This document shows positions 13,889 through 24,700 of a DNA stretch of 64,000 nt, one piece after another. Position numbers and translations under genes: made by a program. Location of the stretch: NCBI RefSeq assembly GCF_963662255.1, contig NC_085059.1, positions 5,737,234-5,801,233 on the forward strand. The letters run 5' to 3'. The notes beneath the pieces were generated by a model. The model was not told the DNA's origin and did no database searches. It worked only from the letters and a program-made list of their open reading frames with translations. Every line of letters starts with the position of its first letter. Within the stretch, counting starts at the first letter, position 1. The DNA comes from Cinclus cinclus. Lineage: Eukaryota; Chordata; Aves; Passeriformes; Cinclidae.

Positions 13889-13962
13889 CCCCAAAGCCAT
13901 TGCCTGCACCCTCCCCAAAGCCATTGTCTGCACCCCCCAAAGCCCTTGCCTGCAGCCCCCCA
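13889..13962. repeat. Short tandem triplication, about 24-bp unit
   Basis: Three imperfect copies of CCCCAAAGCCATTGCCTGCA occur head to tail, separated by variable C runs. They account for the repetitive short peptides seen in all frames here. The array is intronic. Confidence 0.8.
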
Positions 13963-16189
13963 CAGGTGCCTGGGGATGTGTTGGCAGTTGGCATTGAATC
14001 CCTTTAGGCCCATTGCATATCGGTGTCCTTCTCTCCCTTCTCTTCCTCACAGGCAGGGCTGGGGCTGGTGGTGCCTTCCCTGCCAGGCCCTGTGGCTCTA
14101 TCTGTGGAGCTGCCACCTGGACAGCCACCATTCCTCCTGAGCAGGGTTCCTGGGAGATGGATGTGTATTGCCTCTTGGGTGGGGCTGTGTGAGTGGTCAG
14201 TCCCATTTTTGGCTGCACCTCTACCTGTGGGAGGTGATGTTTTTAGTCCATGTAGTTGCACTGAACCACACACAAGTGCCCCTGTTGCCCCATACACCTG
14301 TTTTAGGAAGGCTGCAGGAAGCCGTGGAGGTAGAGAAGGCTCCTGAGAGCTGTCAGGGGACAATATGGGCCGGGTTGGTGATACATCTGTACTTGAGTAG
14401 GAGAGGTGCAAAGTCCAGTTTCTGAACCCCAAGGATGTACTGGGAAGCCCAGCTGGTGGGATTGGCTCTACTGCCCAAGGAGGGATCTTATTGCCCTCCA
14501 TCCTGGTGCCAGACAGCTATGAGCATGGCAATTCTGTTTCCAGAAAGCAGATTTAGGTGAGAACATTTCCTTTGGGGCTAGTTTTGAGACAGATCATCAG
14601 GGCTGTGGTTTGTCTTATTCCCAAGTACTGCAGCCCTTCCTGCCTGGGGAAGGAACTGTTGTTGGGAGTGGTATTAGCTCAAAGGAATTAGGAAACCAGG
14701 CTGGGAGGCATTGACTGCACTGGCCTTTGGGGGCATCCTCTGTGGGATTGCACCCTGTCAGTGTTCTGCAGGTGGCCCAGACCTCGCTGGGCTGTGACAG
14801 CAGCTGCGTGTTGGTCTCGTGTCCCAGTGCAGGTGGCAGAGCCTGTTCTCTGTGGGGCAGAAGGGGGATCAGGGAGCTGTCACCACAGAAGACAGAGTGG
14901 ATAAGAACTAGTGGGTGGCCTGTGGCAGGAAGAAGTGAGGATGCAAGAGCATGCCCTGGGCTGGAGCAGGTCAGCTGGCTGGGTTTTGGAGTGCATGTGA
15001 AGCGTGCTGTCCACCTGGAAACCTGTAGCTGCAAATCCTGGTACCTTTCCATGCAGCCTCCCGCTCCTCTTCCTTGCTGTGTGGGGGAGAAGCTTCTCCA
15101 GTGCTGGCAGGAGCTGGAGCCCTGGGTGATCCCTCCATGTGTGAATGAACTGTGCCTGGGTCATGGGAACGCTCTGGCCTTTCTCTGGCAGTGGTGGGGG
15201 CTGGCAGGGCCTGGCAGTGCTGCACAGAGGCTCTTCCTCTGAAATAAGTTTCAGTAACACCCCACACCACAAGAGAGTTTTGCAAGATAATTCTCTAGCA
15301 AGTGGCTGTTGGAGTTGTGACCCAGGAGGAGGAACCGGCCCTTTGCTGCAGCTGGAGCCCTTGGCTGACACAGAAGCTGCTTCCTGTCGTGCCCTCCGGC
15401 TCTCCTTGCCACACTCCTGGCACGACTGCCGGGGGACAGCAGCACAGCGGGGTCACTGCCCTGCCTCCTGTGGAGCCTGGCCCTGCTTGTCAGCCGGAAG
15501 ATGGGGCTTTTCTGGAAGCTCAGTGTCATGTGGCAACTTCCCCTTGCTGCCTTCTGAAAACCAGTCTCCTTTCCCTGTTATTCCCTGGAGCTCTGTGGCT
15601 CAAGCAGGGGTATCTGGGGTCGGTTTGGGCACTCACCTTACCTGTCCAGGGGCCCACAGGAGCTGGGGGAGGGTGGGGGCAGTTTAGGGCACTGGTAGGA
15701 GCTCTGGGTCAGCAGCTCGCAGGTCATGCAGCCACCAAAGCCAGTGCTGCGGGGCCAGTGTGCTGCTGTGTCCCCTTGGGCTCCTGACTGGTGAGCACTG
15801 GAGCTACAGCTGTAGAAGTGAAACCAGAGGCTTCAGAGAGCAGCAGCCACCTTTGGTTTCACGAAGCACAGTTCAACGTATCCCTGGGAATTGCCACAGG
15901 TTACACGTACCATGGCACAGGTAGCAGAGGATGACCTCCTGGAGCAGCAAACACATTTTCCCAGGGAAATGCATCAGCTCAGTGAAGCCCATCAGCCACA
16001 GGCTGGCCCAAACCAAGGGTTCAGAGGACATAAGGTTAACTTGGGCTGTGAGTGAAAAATGAAAGCTGTGAGCTGGAAGCTGGAGTTGGGGATGCAGGGT
16101 GGTGTTCGGGGAACAGATACCACCAGCCTGGCAGGTCGGGCTGGACCGGAACAGCCTCCAGCATGACTTCAGAGCTGTGCTGTCGTGTC

Positions 16190-16455
16190 TCTGGGCTCTG
16201 GGTGAGTCGGCAGAGCGTGTGTCAGCCGCTCGCTCGGCGCTGCTCCCTGGGAGAGACGGAGTTTCCTGTCTAGACCCCGGTAATCGCTGGGAGGAGGGGT
16301 TTGCACACAGGCTCCTGCTCCTTCTCCCGTGATTACCGAAGCAGAACCCGGGCTGCAGTTCGCCCTTCCTGGGGAAGAAACACCTCGTTTCTGCCACGTG
16401 TCTCGGAAAATGTGGCGCCCGTCTGCTGCTGGCTTGCCTGTGCTCCGGGCTGTGG
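16190..16455. promoter_or_regulatory. Intragenic CpG cluster in PFDN1 intron 3
   Basis: I count about 20 CpG dinucleotides in 265 bp, against a CpG-poor surround. This is island-like density. No initiator, TATA element or first-exon donor can be assigned with confidence. It could be an intragenic enhancer or alternative promoter, or simply a slowly decaying GC-rich patch. A 211-codon minus-strand frame crosses it, but GC-rich DNA gives such frames by chance. Confidence 0.35.
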
Positions 16456-18565
16456 GCTGGAGTGGGAGCCAGCCCTGTGCTGGTTCTGGCACTGCCTGCA
16501 GGACAGCTCGGGGAAGTTGCACCCCCCCCCCCGGCTGTGGGTGCAGGGCTCCCCTTAATGCTCGAAGGATGCTCCTGGAGCCCAGAGATGGGACTTCCTG
16601 GAAACTGCTTCTGGGAGGGAGGAAAAGTACTGGGACCAGCCTGGATTCTTGCGCCTCAAAAGTTAGGTGGCCAAGGGCAGTGATTGAGAGAAAGAAAAAT
16701 TCCCTGGTTCCTGCCCTACCTGGGATAGCACTGCAGGTGCTGCCTAAGTACAGAAATGGCCTTAAACCCAGGCCCTTTGCTATGGAGAGGGCAGAGCATG
16801 TCACTGTGCAGGGGTGAGAAGTGTGGGTTCACATGTGGGTGCTCCTCTGCTGTGTCCAGGTCCTCTGTCCTCACGGAAGTAGGGCCCACATGGGAACCAG
16901 CAAGGTATCCTGATGGGATGTCTGAAATTCTGCTGGCAGGCTGGAGCCTGCTCCTGGGCTCTCCCAGTCCTGCTGGACAGCATGCCTGTGGAGAGCTGCT
17001 CACTGGAGCTGTGTCCTGCTGCCTGGTGGGAGCAGGGAAGAGAACAGGAGGGCACTACCCTTTCATACACTTCTTTAATGGTGGTAAGAAAAAACTTTAG
17101 TAAAAATGACCCCCCTAGAAGTCAGCTCTACTGCTGCCACTCTCCTCTGGTCAGCAGAGTGAGGTGAAGCTTTGAGCCACAAGGGTTTTTTGGGCCTGTC
17201 TCCTCTTCTGTCCTCAGACTCAGTTCCCTGTGTGTGAAATCCCTCGACATCTGTGCGGGCAGCGTGGGGACAGTGACAGAGTCCTGCTCGTATGTCACTG
17301 AGTCACTGGCAGTGGGAACCTGGGGCTGCTCTTCTTCTCCCTGTGGTTTCCTCAAAAGCAGTTCCTGTAAGAGAAAGGGACCCCATGTGCCTGGGGACCG
17401 TGGAGAGGGACCAGGAACTCTGGGCCATAACCCTGGCCCTGGCTGTCATGAGCAGCCTTTGGTAGTTAAATACAAACCCTTCAACCTTTATAAGCAGGGC
17501 TGGGAGAGATGTCCTCATGGCAGGGACATTCCAGCTGAGTTTGCAACTGTGCCATGGCAAGGGGAAAGAGGGGCAGTGGTGGCAGCTGGACTGCTCCATG
17601 GGCTAATGGCTTTTCAGCATTGCAAGTCTCATGGGCTCACACAAGTCAGGGTGAGGCTCTCAGGGCAGCAGCAATTCTTGCCCTTCACCTCTCCTTGGTT
17701 CGGGTGGGTTGTGGTGGCCACTGCTGCTGTACTGGGCTCCTGGCACTGGGGAGGTGACTGGTAGAGCCTCTGGCAGGATGCTCTGGGCAGAGGCCTGGAC
17801 TCCTGAAATTTAATACCAATCCTGCCAGTGCTTACTGGGAGCTGGCATGGCCCAGAGCAGGGCTCTACAAGGGCAGCACGGGAGCCTGTGCTCACAGCAA
17901 CACCAGAGGAGACTGTTGTGTCTGTTGTTTGGAAACCCAGAGAAAATAGTCAAAAGAGCCAAGCGCTGATTTTTCCAGCCACAGAGGAGCACCCAGACTA
18001 GCAGGAAAAAACGCTGCATGCTGAATTCCTATCTTGGGATGCATGGCTTGGGGCTCCTTCCCTGCCAAGCCCAGCCTAATTACAGATGATTAAGGAAACA
18101 TGTATTTGGTGACAATGCCAGGGAACTGCTGATAGAAAGGAGGATATAGGGTTAGAAAATGGCCCAGCTGCTTAAATGAACCATTTCTGCCCAAGGAGAG
18201 GGTTTTGCTGTGTCTTCAGAAGGAGGCCTTGGCATGTCAGTCTCTCTCTAGGCTCCAAGAGTTACAGGATCTGATTTGATTTCCTTCCTTGCTGAGGTTC
18301 ACGACTCCCACTTTTTGCAGTGCTGCTGTTGCAATACCCCGGCAGCTCTGAGAAGGTTTCAGGGGAGAACAAAATTCCCTCCATGTAAACATTGCCCTGC
18401 CCCTGTGCCTCTGGGGGTGCATAACTGCTGTCCCCACACCTGCAGTGTGGTGGGTGTCCCAGCCAGCACCCACAGCTCTGCCTGGGTGGCTTTGGGCCCT
18501 GATACCCAGGTTTGTGCTGGCAGGGCTGGGGGGATCCTGACTTACCTCTGGTTTCTGCCCTGCAG

Positions 18566-18649
18566 CAGAAGAAGTCGTACCTGGAGCGGAGCGTGAAGGA
18601 AGCAGAAGACAATATCCGGGAGATGCTGATGGCCCGCAGGGCACAGTAG
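18566..18649 (+). CDS. PFDN1: Prefoldin subunit 1, terminal coding exon 4
   Basis: This 84-bp segment gives 27 codons plus TAG, beginning QKKSYLERSVKEAEDNIREM and ending in RRAQ. As far as I recall it is identical to human PFDN1 residues 96-122. It continues the frame of exon 3 without a split codon (GAG, then CAG) and forms the C-terminal arm of the coiled coil. The acceptor is CTGGTTTCTGCCCTGCAG. With exon 3 it accounts for the last 55 residues of a normal-length 122-residue protein; nothing suggests a pseudogene, since the intron, splice sites, stop and poly(A) signal are all intact. PFDN1 is convergent with CYSTM1. Confidence 0.97.
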   Translation, partial: QKKSYLERSVKEAEDNIREMLMARRAQ

Positions 18650-18745
18650 TGGCACCCCTGGGTGGCAGCCCTGGCTGCTCTGGGCTGATCCCCGTTGCCT
18701 GACCCCCCTTACCCCACCTTAATAAAACAGTGCTGTGGCGCACAG
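18650..18745 (+). other. PFDN1: PFDN1 3' UTR
   Basis: The 3' UTR is very short (about 95 nt). It runs from the TAG at 18647-18649 to a predicted cleavage site about 15-20 nt past the AATAAA. A GT-rich stretch (GTGTCTGTGTGGTTG) follows directly and would serve as the downstream CstF element. The exact cleavage base is inferred. Confidence 0.8.
18721..18726 (+). terminator. PFDN1: PFDN1 polyadenylation signal AATAAA
   Basis: A canonical AATAAA hexamer lies 71 bases past the stop codon, followed by a GT-rich downstream element from about 18749. Confidence 0.9.
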
Positions 18746-19076
18746 CACGTGTCTGTGTGGTTGCTCTCTCGTGTGATGGAGAAATGGACTGGTGGGAGGA
18801 GTTGGGGTGAGGGGCCTGCAGAGAATTCCTGCTGTGCCCTCATCTTGTGGATACCCACTCCCTGCTGCCTGGTGTGGGCACTGGGGGAGGTCCTGCTGGG
18901 GAGGGGTGGAGGGGGAAGAGGGAGGTGGGCAGGGCCGGAACAGGCATAGACACAACCATGGCCATGGACGCAGGCATGGGCACAGGCACAGACATGGGCA
19001 TGGGAATCAGCTCAGGCCCAGCCAGCCTGTGCCAGCAGGTCACTCCCACTGCTTGGGATCATTGTGGCTGCCCTCG

Positions 19077-20128
19077 GTCATTCCCTCTGTCCCGTTCCAT
19101 TCCCTCTGTCCCGTTCCATTCCCACTGTCCCGTTCCTTTCCCTCCCCTCTCTCCCGTTCCATTCCTTTTGTCCCGTTCAATTCCCTCTGTCCCGTTCCAC
19201 TCTCTCCCGTTCCATTCCCTGTGTCCCATTCCATTCCCTGTGTCCCGTTCCATTCTCTCCCGTTCCATTCGCTGTGTCCCGTTCCATTCCCTGTGTCCCG
19301 TTCCATTCTCTCCCGTTCCATTCCCTGTGTCCCGTTCCATTCCCTCTCTCCCGTTCCATTCTCTCCCGTTCCATTCCCTGTGTCCCGTTCCATTCCCTGT
19401 GTCCCGTTCCATTCTCTCCCGTTCCATTCTCTCCCGTTCCATTCGCTGTGTCCCGTTCCATTCCCTGTGTCCCGTTCCATTCTCTCCCGTTCCATTCCCT
19501 GTGTCCCGTTCCATTCCCTGTGTCCCGTTCCATTCCCTGTGTCCCATTCCATTCCCTGTGTCCCGTTCCATTCTCTCCCGTTCCATTCTCTCCCGTTCCA
19601 TTCGCTGTGTCCCGTTCCATTCCCTGTGTCCCGTTCCATTCTCTCCCGTTCCATTCCCTGTGTCCCGTTCCATTCTCTCCCGTTCCATTCCCTGTGTCCC
19701 GTTCCATTCCCTGTGTCCCGTTCCATTCTCTCCCGTTCCATTCCCTGTGTCCCGTTCCATTCTCTCCCGTTCCATTCGCTGTGTCCCGTTCCATTCCCTG
19801 TGTCCCGTTCCATTCTCTCCCGTTCCATTCCCTGTGTCCCGTTCCATTCCCTCTCTCCCGTTCCATTCCCTGTGTCCCGTTCCATTCCCTCTCTCCCGTT
19901 CCATTCCCTCTCTCCCGTTCCATTCCCTCTCTCCCGTTCCATTCTCTCCCGTTCCATTCGCTGTGTCCCGTTCCATTCCCTGTGTCCCGTTCCATTCTCT
20001 CCCGTTCCATTCTCTCCCGTTCCATTCCCTGTGTCCCGTTCCATTCCCTGTGTCCCGTTCCATTCTCTCCCGTTCCATTCTCTCCCGTTCCATTCTCTCC
20101 CGTTCCATTCCCTGTGTCCCTTTCCGTT
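19077..20128. repeat. Pyrimidine-rich minisatellite of mixed 19-bp and 15-bp units
   Basis: The array is about 1.05 kb of interleaved units sharing the core CCCGTTCCATTC. The long unit is CCCGTTCCATTCCCTGTGT (19 bp) and the short unit is CCCGTTCCATTCTCT (15 bp). Minor variants are CCCTCTCT, GCTGTGT and CCCATTCC. The GCTGTGT variant starts (ATTCGCTG) at 19267, 19441, 19600, 19774 and 19956, each after a short unit, giving a higher-order period of 174, 159, 174 and 182 bp. The + strand is strongly C/T-rich. The left flank (to about 19200) carries diverged copies, as expected for an array edge. The array has no stops in most frames. Confidence 0.97.
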
Positions 20129-20330
20129 CCCGCCCCGGCAGTGCTGGCGGTGCGCGGTCCGACATCGCCGCCGTGTGGCCGTTGCGGGCAGCGCACCAGC
20201 CCGGGCCTCGCCGCTCTCCCAGCGCTTTCCAGCGGCTCCTTCCGGAGGCTCCCGAGATCTCGGAGTTTCCAGGTCCCGCTGCCGCCCCCGCCGTGCTGTG
20301 ACCCCCACAGGCACACGCGTGCTCTCACAC
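20126..20330. promoter_or_regulatory. Isolated CpG-dense block beside the minisatellite
   Basis: I count about 26 CpGs in roughly 200 bp, beginning where the minisatellite loses its period (CCGTTCCCGCCCCGGCAG). Neither neighbouring gene has its promoter here, because both end in this gap. It may be an orphan CpG island driving an unannotated transcript, or part of an older unit of the locus. No exon or conserved peptide was recognised. Confidence 0.45.
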
Positions 20331-21274
20331 TCTGGCCTGGCCGTTCGCTGCCCCCAGGCTCCCACCCCACCTCCATCCCCCACCACGGGGGGTGACACAG
20401 GGACTCCACTCCTGATTCCTGCTGCCGAGCTGGTGACAATGACAGGGAAGGTGCCAGGGAGGGTGCCAGCTCTCATTCCCATGGCAGGGACCTCTGGGAA
20501 CCAGGCCACAGACCTGAGCTTAAGGCTGCAGAGGGGCAGCCCCCAGGAGAAGGCTCTTGGGGTCAGGGAATTGCAAGGGACTCTCAGCCCCAAACACAGA
20601 GCCTGCCCCAGACCAGAACCCCAAACTGCCCTGCTGAGCCCAGGGTGGAGCTGTACAGACGGCCCAGGCTGCACGAACAAGGGATGCCCTTTGCATCCAT
20701 GGGTGATCTCCAGGGAATGCTGTGCAGAGCCAGTGTGTGTCAGGGCACCAGGGTGGGCTTTGCTCCCAAGGCTGGGGGAGCAGCAGGGTGGGACACACCT
20801 CATGGAACCCACCAGCAGGTTTTCCCCATTTTGCTGCAGACAAAAGCTTTTTATCCCTTTTCTGGCCAGGCATGCCATGGAGCAGCTTCAGCTCTAAATC
20901 CTCAGCACTAGATTAATCCATGGCTTTTCTCTTCTTACCCATTAATTTACCTCCCGCAAGCCTCTGCTCTGCAACACGCGATGATGGATCACAGCTCGGG
21001 GCCAGCCCTGCCCCCAGGAGCTGCTGGTGCACACACACAGCAGCTCAGCCTGTGCTTCTCCCACCTCTGCTGTCCCACGAGCTGCTGGAGAGGGCCCTGG
21101 TTCCAGAAGGGGGAAAAACAAGGATAAAAACCTGACTGTGCTGCCCTGTGTGGGATGAAGGGCTTGGAGGTGCCCACCAGGCAGAGTCAGTACCCACAGG
21201 AGGCCAAAGACAGCACCAGAGGGGATGCCCACCCTGCAGCCATGATTTACTGAAACAACCGGGACCTAGTGAAG

Positions 21275-21613
21275 AAAATCAACTGTCGGCTTTAATTATT
21301 GCGTACATCTTCATCTCTAGGGCTAGGAAAATCTCAACTGGTAAATATACATTTCATCAGAATGCCTTTGGCTGAAACACACCATTAGCACATTCTTCAA
21401 AGTTACAACAAAAGTCTTAGAAATGTTAAAAAGGGATTCTTTTTCCTTTACTAAAATAAAGGAGTGCACCCCCCACCCCGACAAGGCGCTAGGACGGACA
21501 GACGGGAACTCTTGGCTGTGCAAAGCAGAGCGCTGATTACAGTAACAGAAAGAAGTCGGGACAGGAGTGGGGAGCCTGCATAGCACTCGGTGAGCGGCGG
21601 GGCGGCAGCGGCG
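21275..21613 (-). other. CYSTM1: CYSTM1 3' UTR
   Basis: This runs from the TGA (complement of 21614-21616) to a predicted end near 21275. It is about 340 nt and AT-richer than its flanks. The 3' limit is inferred from the ATTAAA signal at 21291-21296; no exact AATAAA was found on this strand nearby. Confidence 0.65.
21291..21296 (-). terminator. CYSTM1: Probable CYSTM1 polyadenylation signal ATTAAA
   Basis: TTTAAT on the + strand reads ATTAAA on the CYSTM1 strand. This is the commonest variant of the poly(A) hexamer and lies about 320 nt past the stop codon. Confidence 0.6.
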
Positions 21614-21720
21614 TCAGGTCAGCATGTCCCAGAGGCAGCAGCAGCAGAGCGCGGTCCAGCACGCCGTCAGGCAGGCGCTCTCGCCCGTGTCGTCCCTCCG
21701 CCGCTCCTCCACGACGTACA
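21614..21720 (-). CDS. CYSTM1: CYSTM1 terminal coding exon (Cys-rich membrane module)
   Basis: This 107-bp exon supplies the last two bases of a split Val codon and then 34 codons plus TGA, beginning YVVEERRRDDTGESACLTAC and ending CCCCLWDMLT. This is the CYSTM module: an acidic/basic hinge followed by a short hydrophobic tail with Cys at residues 91, 95 and 100-103. The tail is thought to insert in or lie on membranes and the cysteines are candidate palmitoylation sites. Human CYSTM1 has nearly the same tail (TACWTALCCCCLWDMLT). The acceptor on this strand is CCCGCAG, directly before TGTACGTCGTGG. Exon phase matches the donor at 32320 exactly. It is convergent with PFDN1. Confidence 0.96.
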
Positions 21721-24700
21721 CTGCGGGACAGAGGGGCAGGTGAGGCACAGAGCGGCGACACCGCTGAGCAGCCGAGACACGCTGAAGGGGACAAGAGCCA
21801 GGTGTGGCCCGGCCCCCAGGTCAGCTTTCCAGGCGGTGCCAGCTTCCCCAGCTGCAAGCACATCTGCAGCCCGTCCGTGCAGACCGGCACTGCTCAGCCC
21901 GCTTGAATGAGGAGCTGTTCCCAAACGCTGCTCCGGTCTTACCCCACACGGAACTGCCTCCTTCTCTAGGCTGACAGGGCCGGGACCAGTCCTGGCAGGG
22001 AGGGGACTCGCAGCTCTGGCAGCGCAGCAGCCGAGGCACAGGCTAGGAGGTGGCAGTGCAGTGACACCCCGCTGGCCGAGGGGCAGGTCCCCAGACGCTG
22101 CTGGCAGCCTGCTTGGATTTACCGCACACTGCCCCCTGCTTGAGCACACAGGAGGGAGCCCCAGGCTTGCATGGAGCTCTCCAGGGAGGGTCTCCCACTT
22201 GAGGCCAGTGTGCTGCTTGCTCTTTGTGCAGCTCCTGAGGCGCGTCAGCACAGAGGAGCAGTTTATCTTTGGTTCCTCCTTGCTGAGTCCAGGCTCTTAC
22301 CCCCAGAACTGCATCAGTCTGAGGGAAGACAGGTGATTGTCCTTCCTGGAAGCTTTCTTGGCTCCGATTGTTGTGGTCTGTGTGGGAAACGTGCCCTCAC
22401 ACAGAAGTCCAAGCCAGGCAGGCAGCTAGTGCTGGACACACGGTGCTGGCAGGATACAGCTCCTGGCATTGGCCTGGCCATCCCACGGGCTTGCTTTGTG
22501 CCCAGGAAACTGTTCCCCACTCACTGCTTCAGCTCTGCAGAGCAATGGGTGGAGGATGATGCCAAAACCCTGACACCACCAAGTGAGGCAGAGAGTGGGA
22601 ATCCGGTACCCCCCAAATGTCTGTGCTTGGGGACAGCCTGTGCCTGAGCCTCGGGCAGTCTCCCTCTCGTCAAGGGGAATAAAGAAGAAGATACATCCTG
22701 TGGCCAGGCACAGCCCCTCCAGGGGAACCCCTGCACAGCATCAGTACAGCACTGCTGTCTCCCTTCCCTCTGACCATTCAGTCACAGCACCTGCAGCCCT
22801 TGGTCCAGGAATGATGGAGGCCCCCTTCTCTCTTCAGTCCCAGGAGGAGGTGGCAGCGCTGTGACAGGCTGTGCTGGAGCAGGAGAAGGTGCCATGCACT
22901 CTCCTCCCTCAGGACCTGCTGTCCCTGCCCACCCCTGCAGAGCACCTCCCAGCAGGAGCAGAGCAGGACCCGATGGAAGCCTGGCTCCCTGTGCTGCTGC
23001 CAGGGGGAGGCTGCACGACCTCCTGTGCCCAGGACCAGCCCCTGCCACACCCACAAGGAATGCAGAACAAGGTCCCTGACTTGTGAGCAGACCCATCCCA
23101 TCCTATCCGAAAGGGAGTATGTCCCATGGCAGTCAGGACTTTGGTCAGGCTCCTCTCTCCTCCCTGCCCTCAGCCCCAAATCTGCACTCAAAGCCACGCC
23201 TGGAAGATCTGCAAAGAGAACATGGAGGCTTGTGAACCCTGACCTTACACAGCAGCATGTCAGCAGCTCTGTCCCACTGCCTGTTCTCTATGGAGAGGTG
23301 AACCCAGGGGCTTAGTCCAGGCTTTATTTTCCTGCTGGATCCAGGAGCTCTAAACAAGCAGCTCCGGTGTGTTCATTTGCTCTAAGAAGGTCCTGTTACA
23401 ATCAGTGGAGGCAAAACACAAACCAATTGCTCTGAGAGTCCTGTGTAAGACAGTGACATCCCTGTGCTGGATCCCAGCCAGCTGCCAGGTTGCCATTCAA
23501 GCTCAGGTTCCCACCTCTGAGCCACGGGGAGCTGGATTGCTGCTGCCAGAGCACTGCCATACCCATAACTGAGGGCCCCAGTGCCCTGAGATATCCAGAG
23601 ATCCACACTGCAGAAAGAGGCTGCCCTTGACAGTTACAATCAGCTGTCCAGGACTGCAAGAAGCATTTGCCTGAAGTATTTATGATTAATCCATTAGAAG
23701 TTTTAAGGCAAGTGTCAGGGACATGCTGGCAAAGTGCGTTCAAGGCATGTACAAAGTGCTGTTATGAAACACTTGCTGAAATATTAAACAAAATGGCTTT
23801 CCCAAGCTTGGGGCTGTGCAGAGTGAGCTGGGTGCTCTCACCAGGGCTGCTCAGCTGACTCATGTTGGATGTTGCCCCTCTGCACAAGTGGGTCACAGTG
23901 TCCATGGCATCACCCTGTCCCTGTCAGCCCGCTCTGCTATGGTTTGTGCTGTAAGGGGCTGCCCAGAGCTGGATGAAGGACAGGCACAGCTGCCCACTGA
24001 CAGCTGGGGACAGGACCAGGGCAGGACCAAGGGAAAACAGCCATGTCAAGGCTTTTACCATGGGTTTGGGGTGAGCCTTTCTGTTAGAAACAGTGCTCAT
24101 GTTTGTTCCCTCACTTCTGCTAAAAGCTGGAAGCTATTTCAACCACCAGCACACTGTGGCAAAAGCACCTTTCTGCAGAAAGCATCTGAAAAAAACTGTG
24201 GTTTTCCCCCATGGCTGGCAGCCGTGGTACTTTAACAAGTGCACTCACTGTCCAAGTTCAAGGAATGCCCCAAAGACAACACCTGAAATACACATTTGAG
24301 AAGTTGCTGCCTTCCAAAATCTCCCAATGAAGGGAATTGCAGCTTTTGTGAGATTCCTTAGTGCCTGAGTGCCTCCAAGCTAAAGCCACCCAGTTTTCTA
24401 TGGTGAGCCTTACTGGGGACCACATCAGCTGCTCTGTGCCTCTCTTTTGGCCAAGGTTGGGCACTCCAACCACCTCTTACAGCACAAAGGGTCCTTGTCA
24501 CTATGAACAGAAGCCTGGTGGTCCCAAAAAGAAGAGAAACAAGGGGAGGCATTAGACAGCACTAGGCTCCAGTTATGAGGGTTTCATTGTTTTTCCTAAA
24601 ACAGGATGGGAGAAGGTATAAACTGAGAGACCCTCCCACCTAATCAGCCTTAAAGAGCGTAGAGCACAATTAATCATGCTTACCCTGAAAATGCTATCAG

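Larger units (their letters stand above)
2881..18565 (+). other. PFDN1: PFDN1 intron 3 (15.7 kb)
   Basis: The intron runs from donor GTAAGT to acceptor CTGGTTTCTGCCCTGCAG. It contains a 39-bp minisatellite (4216-4421), a reverse CR1 fragment (6015-6385), a short C-rich triplication (13889-13962) and a CpG cluster (about 16190-16455). The stretches 2881-4215, 4422-6014, 6386-13888 and 13963-16190 show only short frames without splice-flanked conservation that I could recognise. GC content clearly rises from about 10.5 kb toward the 3' end. Confidence 0.85.
18746..21274. other. PFDN1-CYSTM1 convergent intergenic region
   Basis: About 2.5 kb separates the two 3' ends. It consists of a GC-rich leader (18746-19075, with CATGGGCA-like short repeats near 18955-19010), the 19/15-bp minisatellite (19077-20128), a CpG-dense block (about 20126-20330) and unremarkable sequence to 21274. 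The very long frames crossing it on both strands (701 and 612 codons) exist because the array lacks stops, and I do not call them genes. Confidence 0.8.

Noticed and set aside
19077..20128. CRISPR array
   Set aside because: There are direct repeats but no unique spacers, and the genome is vertebrate.
18792..20897. 701-codon plus frame and 612/420/368-codon minus frames as genes
   Set aside because: They are produced by the stop-free 19/15-bp tandem array, exist in several frames at once, and show no domain, splice or promoter support.
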